Shown here: one piece after another, positions 1 through 5,755 of the stretch
Layout of the letters: the number at the start of each line of letters is the position of its first letter
Numbering within the stretch: the first letter of the stretch is position 1
Assembly (NCBI GenBank): GCA_016875665.1
Contig: VGPA01000031.1
Coordinates: 1-10,773 of the forward strand
Length of the DNA stretch: 10,773 nucleotides
Origin: Chloroflexota bacterium
GTDB lineage: Bacteria; Chloroflexota; Limnocylindria; P2-11E
Reading direction: 5' to 3'
Translations under genes and position numbers: made by a program
The notes under the pieces: model-generated
Database searches by the model: none
The model's input: the letters and a program-made list of their open reading frames with translations, nothing else
What the model was told of the DNA's origin: nothing

Positions 1-270
1 GCGCTGCGCATCCGTCCGACCGGCACAGCATCGGTCCGTTTGACGGTGAGCGCCTCGCGCGCGACCGGCGGGGCGGTTCGCCGCAATCGCGCGAAGCGCC
101 GGGTCCGCGAAGCGCTCCGGATCGCACTCCGCGCGCGGACCTCACTTCCAGGGATCGACATCGTCGCCGTCGCACGCCCATCCGCACGTCGCGCGCCGGC
201 CGCCGCCCTCCAGGGCGCCGCCGCGCGCCTGGTAGAGAAGGCCGCCCGGGCGGCGGAACGGCCGTCGTGA
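1..270 (+). CDS. rnpA: Ribonuclease P protein component, 5'-truncated by window edge
   Basis: This is the protein subunit of RNase P, which helps the catalytic RNA bind precursor tRNA and remove 5' leaders. The open frame runs in from base 1, so the N-terminus lies outside the window. A TTG at 40 is in frame but is probably internal, because coding sense continues upstream of it. The diagnostic feature is the basic RNR helix, GGAVRRNRAKRRVREALR, at about bases 67-120. It is followed by the usual short C-terminal part (PGIDIVAVARP) and a basic, alanine-rich tail. The stop TGA (268-270) overlaps the GTG start of yidD by four bases, so the two genes are probably translationally coupled. The order rnpA-yidD-yidC-jag is the conserved bacterial order near the replication origin. 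Identification is secure; only the start is missing. Confidence 0.9.
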   Translation, partial: ALRIRPTGTASVRLTVSASRATGGAVRRNRAKRRVREALRIALRARTSLPGIDIVAVARPSARRAPAAALQGAAARLVEKAARAAERPS

Positions 271-476
271 AGAGGGCGGTGCTGGCGGCGCTGCGCGCCT
301 ACAAGGCGGCGATCAGCCCGCTCCTCCCGCCGGCCTGCCGGTACCTGCCGACCTGCTCCGAATACGCCGTGGAAGCGGTCGAGCGTTACGGCGTCGTCCG
401 CGGCCTGGCGCTTGCCGTGCGCCGCCTGGCGTCCTGCCATCCATTCGCGAGGGGGGGTTACGACCCGGTTCAATGA
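267..476 (+). CDS. yidD: Membrane protein insertion efficiency factor YidD
   Basis: YidD is a small (69 residues here, usual 70-90) membrane-associated protein that assists YidC-dependent insertion of inner-membrane proteins. The family signature is clear. An N-terminal amphipathic helix (AALRAYKAAISPLLP) is followed by the cysteine-containing CRYLPTCSEYAVEAVERYG core, and then RRLASCHPFARGGYDPV. The three conserved cysteines and the HPF..GGYDPV ending are all present, so the protein looks complete. The start is GTG at 267, overlapping the rnpA stop (GTGA). The stop overlaps the yidC ATG (ATGA). Translation is probably coupled through these overlaps, as no separate strong ribosome binding site is visible. 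Neighbours and sequence agree fully. Confidence 0.95.
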   Translation: MKRAVLAALRAYKAAISPLLPPACRYLPTCSEYAVEAVERYGVVRGLALAVRRLASCHPFARGGYDPVQ

Positions 477-1429
477 CCGATCTCTGGAACATGCTCGTCC
501 ATCCGCTCATGGCGTTCCTGCTCGGATCCTTCGGGCTGTTCCGCGACTTCGGCCTCGCGATCGTGGTGGTCACGCTCGGAATCCGCATCGTGCTGTACCC
601 GCTCTACGTGCAGCAGATCCGTTCGCAGCGGGTGATGCAGGAGCTCGCTCCCGCGATGAGCGAGCTCAAGACGAAATACGGGAAAGATCGCCGGCGCCTG
701 TCCGAGGAGCAGATGAAGCTCTACCGGGAGCGCGGCTACAACCCGATCTCCGGCTGTCTGCCGCTGTTCCTCCAGATGCCGATCCTCTTCGCGATGTACT
801 CCGCGCTCCAGCAGGTGGGCTTCGGCCTCGGCTGCGCGGGCCCGGGCCCCGGGTGCACCGGTCTCACCTCCGAGCAAGCCTCGACGATCCTCCTCCCCTT
901 CATCCCGAACCCAATCCCGGCGGGGGGTGTGCTCGACGCCGCGGCGCACTGGCTCCCCTGGATCAGCACGCCCCACGAGGACGGGCAAGGCAATCTCGTC
1001 AGTGGGCTCACCCACGAGGATCCGCTCCGGATCCTGCCGATTCTCGCCGGCGTGACGCAGCTCATCGCGTCGGTCATGGCGATGCCGGCCAAGCAGACGC
1101 CGACCAAGGACGACCCGCAGGCCCAGATGATGCAGACGATGGCGTACTACTTCCCGCTGATCACGGTGGTGATCTCGTGGGGGCTCCCCGCAGGGCTCTC
1201 GCTGTACTGGATCGCCACGACGCTGTTCCAGATCGTGCAGCAGTACTTCGTCACCGGCTGGGGGCGCCTCGTGCGCTTCGTGCCGCTCCTCGCGAAGGTG
1301 CCGTCGCCGGGCGAGCGCGACCTGCTCCGGCGCGAGGCGGCGGCCCTCGCGGAGGCGCGGACCGACATGGCGCAGCCCGCGCCGGAGCCCAAGCCCCGCC
1401 GCAACGGTAAGAAAAGGGGAAAGCGATGA
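473..1429 (+). CDS. yidC: YidC/Oxa1 membrane protein insertase (Gram-positive type)
   Basis: This insertase moves membrane proteins into the lipid bilayer, alone or with SecYEG. The 318-residue protein lacks the large periplasmic P1 domain of Proteobacteria. The first conserved transmembrane helix (about 26-46) carries the groove arginine, R38 in LGIRIVLYPL. A basic cytoplasmic hairpin with coiled-coil character follows (about 47-90). Further membrane segments lie near 92-112 (SGCLPLFLQMPILFAMYSAL), 184-205 (ILPILAGVTQLIASVM) and 225-260 (YYFPLITVVISWGLPAGLSL and onward). The loop after the second segment is long and Gly/Pro-rich, with two cysteines (C121, C128). The C-terminus is strongly basic (KPRRNGKKRGKR), as expected for ribosome contact. 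The gene is coupled by ATGA overlaps to yidD and jag. Confidence 0.96.
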   Translation: MTDLWNMLVHPLMAFLLGSFGLFRDFGLAIVVVTLGIRIVLYPLYVQQIRSQRVMQELAPAMSELKTKYGKDRRRLSEEQMKLYRERGYNPISGCLPLFLQMPILFAMYSALQQVGFGLGCAGPGPGCTGLTSEQASTILLPFIPNPIPAGGVLDAAAHWLPWISTPHEDGQGNLVSGLTHEDPLRILPILAGVTQLIASVMAMPAKQTPTKDDPQAQMMQTMAYYFPLITVVISWGLPAGLSLYWIATTLFQIVQQYFVTGWGRLVRFVPLLAKVPSPGERDLLRREAAALAEARTDMAQPAPEPKPRRNGKKRGKR

Positions 1430-2346
1430 GCCCACTTCGCGGCGAGGAATTCAGCGGCCGCACCGTCGAGGAAGCGATCGAGATCGGCCTCCGTCAGCTC
1501 AAGCGCAAGCGCACCGACGTCGACATCGAAGTCCTGGACCGCGGCAAGCCCGCCAACATGCTGGGTATGGGCGGCGAGGATGCGCGCGTGCTTCTGTCGT
1601 TCCAGGAGCGCGAGGCCGACCTCGAGCCGGAGCCTGTGGTCGACGAGCGCGAGGTCCCCCGGCGCCCGGACGCGATCCGCGCCGCCGAGGAACGGCGCCG
1701 CGAAGCGCAGGAAGACCGCGAGGACGAGGAGCCGCCGGCCGCCGCGGCCGAGCTCGCGCTCGGCGCGGAGATCCTGCGCGGGCTCCTGGAGAAGATGGGC
1801 GTGACCACCGAGGTCACGGTGAGCGACGAGCGCGGGCACGAGGGGCTCGAGGTGAGCGGTGAGGACCTGGGTGTGCTCATCGGCCGCGGCGGCGAGAACC
1901 TGGTCGCGCTCCAGCAGATCTGCTCGGCCATGACCTCACGCAAGGTCGGCCGGAGCGTGCACATCCCCGTCGACATCGAGGGCTACCGCCGCCGGCGCGA
2001 GGACCAACTGCACGAGATCGCGCTGCGCGTCGCCGAGCGCGTGCGCGAGAGCGGCCAAGCGGTGACGCTCGAGCCGATGCTCGCCTACGAGCGCCGGATC
2101 GTTCACCTCGCGGTGAAGCAGGAGACCGGCGTGCGGACCGAGTCGGTGGGCATCGACCCCAATCGCCGCGTCGTGATCTCGAGCACCGCCCCCGGCGCGC
2201 GCGGCCCGTTCGTGCCTCGCCCCGCGGGCGGCTTCCGCCCGCGCCCCGGATTCGGTGCGCGTCCCGGTGGCTTCGGCGGCCAGCGCCGGCCCGGTGGGTT
2301 CGGCGGCGGCCGGCCGGGTGGTGGGTTCCGTCCCCCGTATCGCTAG
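1426..2346 (+). CDS. jag: Jag/KhpB-type RNA-binding protein with Arg/Gly-rich tail
   Basis: This cytoplasmic RNA-binding protein (family names Jag, KhpB, EloR) is encoded beside yidC in many bacteria. In Gram-positive species it acts with KhpA in control of cell elongation and division. Domains are clear: Jag_N at about 6-59 (SGRTVEEAIEIGLRQLKRKR, then ANMLGMGGEDARV), an acidic linker at 60-105, a KH domain whose GxxG loop is G153-R-G-G156, and an R3H domain with R223xxxH227 in YERRIVHLAV. After residue 255 comes a roughly 50-residue tail of GG, FGG, RPGG and RP units that most family members lack. The tail is predicted to be disordered and could widen RNA contacts. The start ATG overlaps the yidC stop, and an AGGGG lies seven bases upstream. 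It is the last gene of this operon. Confidence 0.92.
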   Translation: MSPLRGEEFSGRTVEEAIEIGLRQLKRKRTDVDIEVLDRGKPANMLGMGGEDARVLLSFQEREADLEPEPVVDEREVPRRPDAIRAAEERRREAQEDREDEEPPAAAAELALGAEILRGLLEKMGVTTEVTVSDERGHEGLEVSGEDLGVLIGRGGENLVALQQICSAMTSRKVGRSVHIPVDIEGYRRRREDQLHEIALRVAERVRESGQAVTLEPMLAYERRIVHLAVKQETGVRTESVGIDPNRRVVISSTAPGARGPFVPRPAGGFRPRPGFGARPGGFGGQRRPGGFGGGRPGGGFRPPYR

Positions 2347-2387
2347 TCGGGCGCGGTCGCGGGGAACACCGAGCAGCAGACTCGCGT

Positions 2388-2393
2388 TAACAT
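2388..2393 (+). promoter_or_regulatory. Possible -10 element for ssrA
   Basis: TAACAT fits the TANNNT consensus and lies 23 bases before the mature tmRNA 5' end, within the 70-base gap after jag. tmRNA 5' ends are made by RNase P, so a short leader is expected. No convincing -35 hexamer is seen at 16-18 bases upstream. A small GCCC-ATTC-GGGC hairpin (2401-2412) lies in the leader. This is a weak call based on position and one hexamer. Confidence 0.3.
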
Positions 2394-2416
2394 GAACGAA
2401 GCCCATTCGGGCCCAC

Positions 2417-2771
2417 GGGGATGCGTGGTTTCGACAGGGCAGGCGAGCGAACCGCTGCGAGCCGAGGACGCCGTTTCATACCTCGCTAAACCGAACGGCA
2501 GCCAGATAACTGGCACCAACAGCTACGCTCTCGCTGCCTAGTCAGTGAGACGCCCGCCCGGTCTCCTCTCCGTGGGCCGGGATGGGCGACATGAAGCGGA
2601 GATGCGGCCCGCGAAGTGACCGGTAGGCGGGCCAAAGATTCACGGTCTGGCGAGATCCGGTAGCGCGTCGGTGCGCGACCAGGTCCGCGAGACTCGAAAG
2701 CGCCGACTACGCGCGTAGGTGCGGTTCGATCAAGTGCCTTGGACGGGGAGTTCGACCCTCCCCCATCTCCA
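2417..2771 (+). ncRNA. ssrA: Transfer-messenger RNA (tmRNA), one-piece
   Basis: tmRNA rescues stalled ribosomes. Charged with alanine and bound by SmpB, it enters the A site and supplies a short reading frame that tags the stalled protein for proteolysis. The 5' end has the hallmark GGGGATG followed by GGTTTCGACAGGG. The 3' end has GGACGGGGAGTTCGACC followed by CATCTCC and a discriminator A. GGGGATG (2417-2423) pairs with CATCTCC (2764-2770), giving a seven-pair acceptor stem with the G3-U wobble required by alanyl-tRNA synthetase. Length, about 355 nt, is typical. The CCA end is not encoded (ACAG follows). The T stem can form six pairs (2745-2750 with 2758-2763), one more than usual. The partner gene smpB lies at 5730-6230. 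Confidence 0.95.
2485..2541 (+). other. tmRNA tag-peptide reading frame
   Basis: The internal message of the tmRNA reads AKPNGSQITGTNSYALAA followed by TAG at 2539-2541. The YALAA ending is the standard degradation signal read by ClpXP-type proteases. The frame is fixed by ALAA-stop. The resume codon is inferred as GCT at 2485 because tags usually begin with alanine. If so, the tag is 18 codons, longer than the 10-residue E. coli tag and with an unusual polar middle. The exact first codon is less certain than the end, because the usual A four bases before the resume codon is not present (C at 2481). Confidence 0.75.
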
Positions 2772-2772
2772 C

Positions 2773-2811
2773 AGTCCGCACGTCACTCGCGACCCTCCGT
2801 CAATGCGGACT
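2773..2811 (+). terminator. 8-bp inverted repeat just after tmRNA (candidate terminator or processing hairpin)
   Basis: AGTCCGCA (2773-2780) and TGCGGACT (2804-2811) are perfect reverse complements separated by 23 bases, beginning two bases after the tmRNA discriminator position. No T-run follows, so it is not a canonical intrinsic terminator. Its position suits a 3' processing or transcript-ending structure. The long loop lowers confidence. Confidence 0.35.
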
Positions 2812-2881
2812 CCGCGCAGGTCACATCCAGACGCGCTCGATCCGGAAGGCGCCCCCATCGGTCGACTCGAGGTCGATCGAT
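2812..2881. other. Gap between tmRNA hairpin and the short coupled ORF
   Basis: The 110 bases between tmRNA and the short ORF contain the hairpin listed above and, on the minus strand, a stretch (2821-2880) that reads as plausible protein out of frame with the ORF upstream. No tRNA, terminator with a T-run, or repeat of the tmRNA 3' end that would mark an integrated element was seen. Confidence 0.4.
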
Positions 2882-3067
2882 TCAGCGACTGACCTCGCGC
2901 TCGGCGTCGCTCGTGATGGCGAAGGCCCAGCTTCGTGCGAGCCACCGGTCGTACCAGCGCACGAACGCCCGATCTGTCTTGCGCCTCGCGATGTGGCTGA
3001 AGTCCCAACCGCTGAAGGGCTGAGCCTCCTCCACCCGCCATGTCTCCAGGAGCTCGGCCTCGTTCAT
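2882..3067 (-). pseudogene. Short ORF resembling the N-terminus of a class I methyltransferase; probable remnant
   Basis: The 61-residue frame begins with ATG overlapping the stop of the upstream phosphatase gene (ATGA), a sign of translational coupling. Its first ~27 residues (NEAELLETWRVEEAQPFSGW, then DFSHI) resemble, from memory, the N-terminal lead-in of a bacterial SAM-dependent methyltransferase family. The GxGxG cofactor loop that should follow is absent. The sequence instead runs through a Trp/Arg-rich stretch (RWYDRWLARSW) to a TGA. Codon third positions remain GC-rich, so it has been under coding pressure. In another frame, bases 2821-2880 read ESIDLESTDGGAFRIERVWM then stop, which could be a frameshifted continuation. 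It could also be a genuine small coupled protein; the methyltransferase link rests on a short match. Confidence 0.45.
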
Positions 3068-3756
3068 GGTCTCAAGTATCGGTCGAGGTCGTCGCGCCGG
3101 CGTGCACGAGCGATGAGCAGGCCGTCCTCCCGCGCAACCTCGAGGCCGAAGTCGAATCGGTCGACGACGCAGGCGAGATCGGCGTCGGCCCGGGGGAACC
3201 AGTCAGGCCAGCGCCGATCGTCCAGGCGCAGCTGACGCACCAGTCGCGCTGGGTCCACCGCATCCCCGCGGATCAACGCCTCGAGGTAGGCGGAGCACAG
3301 TTCGTCCTCCGGGCAGGGCACCACACCGGCATCGCCCATCGCTACGAGCGTGACCTCGTCGTCCCCGAGGAGCCTGACCGTCGCCGCAGCCGTCACGAGG
3401 CTGCCCAGGAGGATCCGCCCCGCGTTCACGGCGGCGATCACGCCCTGCGTACCCGAGCTGCTGCGCTGAACGACGCGGCGGTCTCGGAGATCGAGCTGTG
3501 CGATCGTGGCCGGCGAGTTGCCGGCGTCGAAGCCGGGCACGGGCCTGCCGTCGACCTCGCCGGTCAGGAAGCATGTCGGGTCGGCGGCTCGGAGCGCGAA
3601 GGCCTCATCGACCGTGGCCACCAGGACGATCTCGCGCGCGCCCGCGGCGACGGCGTACGCCGCCGAGGTGAACGCGCGGAACACGTCGATCACCACGACC
3701 GTCCCGCGCGCGCTCCGGGCGCCCGCCAGGAGACTGGTGCGATGAACCCGGGCCAC
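3064..3756 (-). CDS. comB: ComB-family 2-phosphosulfolactate phosphatase
   Basis: ComB is a Mg-dependent acid phosphatase that converts 2-phosphosulfolactate to sulfolactate, a coenzyme M step in archaea. Bacterial homologues are common, but their true substrate is often unknown. At 230 residues the protein matches the family length. Recognisable motifs are VVVIDVFRAFTSA (D24, R27), GEVDGRPVPGFDAGNSPA (66-83), SSSGTQGV (99-106) and CPEDELCSAYL (148-158). The first usable start is GTG at 3756, because an in-frame TAG lies five codons upstream (3771-3769). No Shine-Dalgarno sequence is visible, but TAGTCT nine bases upstream suits a leaderless transcript. It follows the phosphatase at 3824 on the same strand after 67 bases and overlaps a short methyltransferase-like ORF by four bases. 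The family call is strong; the physiological role here is unknown. Confidence 0.85.
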   Translation of the reverse strand: MARVHRTSLLAGARSARGTVVVIDVFRAFTSAAYAVAAGAREIVLVATVDEAFALRAADPTCFLTGEVDGRPVPGFDAGNSPATIAQLDLRDRRVVQRSSSGTQGVIAAVNAGRILLGSLVTAAATVRLLGDDEVTLVAMGDAGVVPCPEDELCSAYLEALIRGDAVDPARLVRQLRLDDRRWPDWFPRADADLACVVDRFDFGLEVAREDGLLIARARRRDDLDRYLRP

Positions 3757-3765
3757 GATCCGAGG

Positions 3766-3771
3766 AGACTA
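3766..3771 (-). promoter_or_regulatory. Candidate -10 element for comB
   Basis: TAGTCT on the minus strand sits nine bases before the GTG start, which places transcription initiation at or next to the start codon. A 10-base perfect palindrome, CGCGTACGCG (3793-3802), lies just upstream and overlaps the expected -35 region, so it could be an operator. No recognisable -35 hexamer is seen. Confidence 0.35.
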
Positions 3772-3823
3772 GGACCACGGGTGCGAGCCATTCGCGTACG
3801 CGGTCAGGGGACGAACACGCCCC

Positions 3824-4636
3824 TCAGCGCCGGTACCCGCCTGCCGCGAGGCCAAGGAGCAAAGGCTGAGCCTTCGGGGATGCGGCGATGAACCCGAGCG
3901 AGCCGACCCGCCACGGATCGCCCCGAAGGTCCGTGACGTGCGCCCCCGCCTCCTCGGCCAGCAGGGCGCCGGCTGCGAAGTGAAGCGGGTGGGTCTGGCT
4001 GAAGTGGAGCACGCCCGCAAGACGTCCACTCGCGACAAAGGCGATGTCCAAAGCCGTGCCGAACGTGCGCAGTTCCCATTCACCGGCTCGTATCGCGGCG
4101 CCGATCCCCTCCGCCGCGCGCTCGCGGTCGGACGTCCCGGGCTTGCCCGGATCGATCGAGAGCGTGAACGAGGCCGCCGATGCGGCGATCGACACGAGCT
4201 CTCCGTCCGGCTCCAGCCGCCACGCACCCCGGCCGCGCGCGGCGACGAAGATCTGGCCGTGCGCCCCGTCGCCCATCGCCGCCGCGACGACGAGCCCGTC
4301 GCGGACGAGTGCGATGTTCACCGAGTACAGCGGGATCTCCGACGCGAAGTTCCGTGTTCCACAGATCGGATCGACGAGCCAGTACGACCCCGCAGCCGGG
4401 GTCTTGTCCAGCTCCCCTTCCTCGCCGACGAACGCGATCTCAGGATGCCCCTGGTGAAGGACGTCCTGGATCGCCGCCTGGCTCTGCACGTCCGTGCCCG
4501 TCGCGATGTCGAGGTGCCCCTTGGTCAGCACCTCCGTCGCCCCGCGCCGCTCGCCGATGACCAGGAGCGCCGCTCGTACCGCGCGGGACGCCGTCGCGCA
4601 TTCGGGCGGAAGGTCGCTGATGCGCGCCGACTTCAC
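3824..4636 (-). CDS. Inositol monophosphatase-family protein with altered metal site
   Basis: The family contains Mg- or Li-sensitive sugar phosphatases (inositol-1-phosphatase, CysQ, fructose-bisphosphatase type). The fold is recognisable from motifs, numbered from an upstream in-frame ATG at 4666: DIATGTD (53-59), GEEGE (81-85), WLVDPICGTRNFA (96-108), GRGAW (145-149) and HPLHFAAGALLAEEAGA (226-242). The canonical DPIDGT and PWDIAAG motifs carry two catalytic metal ligands. Here the second aspartate of the first is C102, and the aspartate of the second is H229. D59, E82/E83 and D99 are kept. I prefer the GTG start at 4636 because TAGGCT precedes it by seven bases. The ATG at 4666 would add ten residues. 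It is divergent from the deacetylase and upstream of comB. Substrate unknown. Confidence 0.78.
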   Translation of the reverse strand: MKSARISDLPPECATASRAVRAALLVIGERRGATEVLTKGHLDIATGTDVQSQAAIQDVLHQGHPEIAFVGEEGELDKTPAAGSYWLVDPICGTRNFASEIPLYSVNIALVRDGLVVAAAMGDGAHGQIFVAARGRGAWRLEPDGELVSIAASAASFTLSIDPGKPGTSDRERAAEGIGAAIRAGEWELRTFGTALDIAFVASGRLAGVLHFSQTHPLHFAAGALLAEEAGAHVTDLRGDPWRVGSLGFIAASPKAQPLLLGLAAGGYRR

Positions 4637-4643
4637 GCCGGCA

Positions 4644-4649
4644 AGCCTA
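4644..4649 (-). promoter_or_regulatory. Candidate -10 element for the IMPase-family gene
   Basis: TAGGCT on the minus strand lies seven bases before GTG at 4636, the spacing expected for a leaderless mRNA. A TTGAAC (4666-4661) is upstream, but only 11 bases away, too close for a normal -35. Confidence 0.35.
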
Positions 4650-4687
4650 GAGCCCGGTCGGTTCAACGAGGGCCGGTGTGCCTGCGC

Positions 4688-4693
4688 TACGCT
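4688..4693 (+). promoter_or_regulatory. Candidate -10 element for the PIG-L deacetylase
   Basis: TACGCT is eight bases before the GTG at 4702. This supports that GTG as both transcription and translation start. With the minus-strand TAGGCT at 4649-4644 it forms a compact divergent promoter, leaving only about 65 bases between the two preferred starts. Confidence 0.4.
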
Positions 4694-4701
4694 CGCCGCC
4701 C

Positions 4702-5433
4702 GTGAGGCTCAACGACCGACTCGAGATCGAGCGTGCGATGGTCATCTATGCGCATCCCGACGACGCGGAGTTCCTGTGCTCCGGAACGATGGCGCTCTGG
4801 GCCAGGGCCGGCGTCGACCTGACGTACTGCATGATCACCAATGGGGCGTCCGGCTCGCAGGACCCGGAGATGACGCGCAAGCGCCTGCGCGACCTCCGCC
4901 GCACGGAGCAGGAGGCTGCGGCGAAGATCCTCGGGGTTGCGCGCGTGGTCGGGCTCGAGTACGAGGACGGCTATCTCGAGCCGACGATCGACGTGCGCCG
5001 GGCCGTCACCCGGCAGGTCCGCATCCACAAGCCCGACGCGATCCTGACCTTCGATCCGACCATGCGCTTCGGCCGCCGCGGGGCGTACGTGAACCACCCG
5101 GACCACATTGCCGCGGGCGAGGTGGCGTGCCGGGCGATCAACCCGGACGCATCGACCCGGCAGATGTTCCCCGAGCTGTGGGCCGACGAGCGATTGGAGC
5201 CGCACAAGCCCAAGGCGCTGATGCTGTTCGCGCTCGGCGGGGGCGGCACGTTCGACGCGGACGACCTCGTGCTGGACGTCACCCCGACAATCGACGTGAA
5301 GATGGCTGCGCTGCGCGCCCATGGATCGCAGTTCGGCCCGGATGCCGAGATGCGGATCCGCGAACTGATGGCCGAAACGGGCAAGGCCCACGGCTACGAG
5401 TTCGCCGAGGCCTACAAGGTCATCTATTCCTGA
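4702..5433 (+). CDS. LmbE/PIG-L family zinc-dependent deacetylase
   Basis: Members remove N-acetyl groups from GlcNAc conjugates: MshB (mycothiol), BshB (bacillithiol), the related amidase Mca, and secondary-metabolism enzymes. The protein (243 residues from GTG 4702) has the two zinc-site signatures, AHPDDAEF (H18, D20, D21) and NHPDH (131-135). It also has the usual ITNGASGS segment (45-52), RRTEQEAAAKILGV (66-79) and a DAILTFDP strand (112-119). Length and motif order are normal for the family. An in-frame GTG at 4678 would add eight residues, but TACGCT just upstream favours 4702. It is followed after 13 bases by cutA, probably in one transcript, and is divergent from the IMPase-family gene. 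The exact substrate cannot be read from sequence. Confidence 0.85.
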   Translation: MRLNDRLEIERAMVIYAHPDDAEFLCSGTMALWARAGVDLTYCMITNGASGSQDPEMTRKRLRDLRRTEQEAAAKILGVARVVGLEYEDGYLEPTIDVRRAVTRQVRIHKPDAILTFDPTMRFGRRGAYVNHPDHIAAGEVACRAINPDASTRQMFPELWADERLEPHKPKALMLFALGGGGTFDADDLVLDVTPTIDVKMAALRAHGSQFGPDAEMRIRELMAETGKAHGYEFAEAYKVIYS

Positions 5434-5446
5434 CGCGGCGCGGCCC

Positions 5447-5755
5447 GTGGTGGCGCTCGTCACCGCGCCACCGGATCGCGCCGGCGAGATCGCCGGCACG
5501 CTGGTGGGGGAGCACCTCGCCGCGTGCGTGAACGTCGTGTCCGGGGTCTCGTCCACCTACCGCTGGCGGGGTGACGTGCAGCGCGCGACCGAAGCGCTGC
5601 TGGTGGTGAAGACGACCGCCGCGCTGGTCGAGCCGATCCGGGCGCGCCTCGCGGACATCCATCCCGACGAGGTGTTCGAGCTGGTGGCGCTGGACGTGGT
5701 GTCGGGGAATCCGGCCTACCTGGACTGGATCAGGCTCTCCGTCCGCGAGTCTTGA
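5447..5755 (+). CDS. cutA: CutA1 divalent-ion tolerance protein
   Basis: CutA1 is a very stable trimeric cytoplasmic protein with a ferredoxin-like fold. It is linked genetically to copper/divalent cation tolerance in E. coli, but its biochemical role remains unsettled. At 102 residues it is family-sized. Diagnostic segments are LVTAPPDRAGEIAGTLV (4-20), HLAACVNVVSGVSSTYRWRG (23-42, with C27 and W40), ALLVVKT (50-56), HPDEVFELVAL (72-82) and GNPAYLDWI (87-95). The start is the first of two consecutive GTG codons, 13 bases after the deacetylase stop, with no clear Shine-Dalgarno. Its 3' end overlaps the convergent smpB by 26 bases, so the two transcripts are antisense at their ends. Confidence 0.93.
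   Translation: MVALVTAPPDRAGEIAGTLVGEHLAACVNVVSGVSSTYRWRGDVQRATEALLVVKTTAALVEPIRARLADIHPDEVFELVALDVVSGNPAYLDWIRLSVRES

Noticed and set aside
470..1435. 321-codon minus-strand frame and a 332-codon plus-strand frame over yidC
   Set aside because: Both are out-of-frame shadows; YidC has transmembrane segments, the groove arginine and operon coupling.
2730..3041. 103-codon minus-strand frame covering the tmRNA 3' end
   Set aside because: It runs into the tmRNA T-arm and reads as shadow sequence without a family signature.
3040..3891. 283-codon plus-strand open frame over comB
   Set aside because: Shadow of comB in the opposite strand; the minus-strand product has clear ComB motifs and the plus-strand one is low-complexity Arg/Glu-rich.
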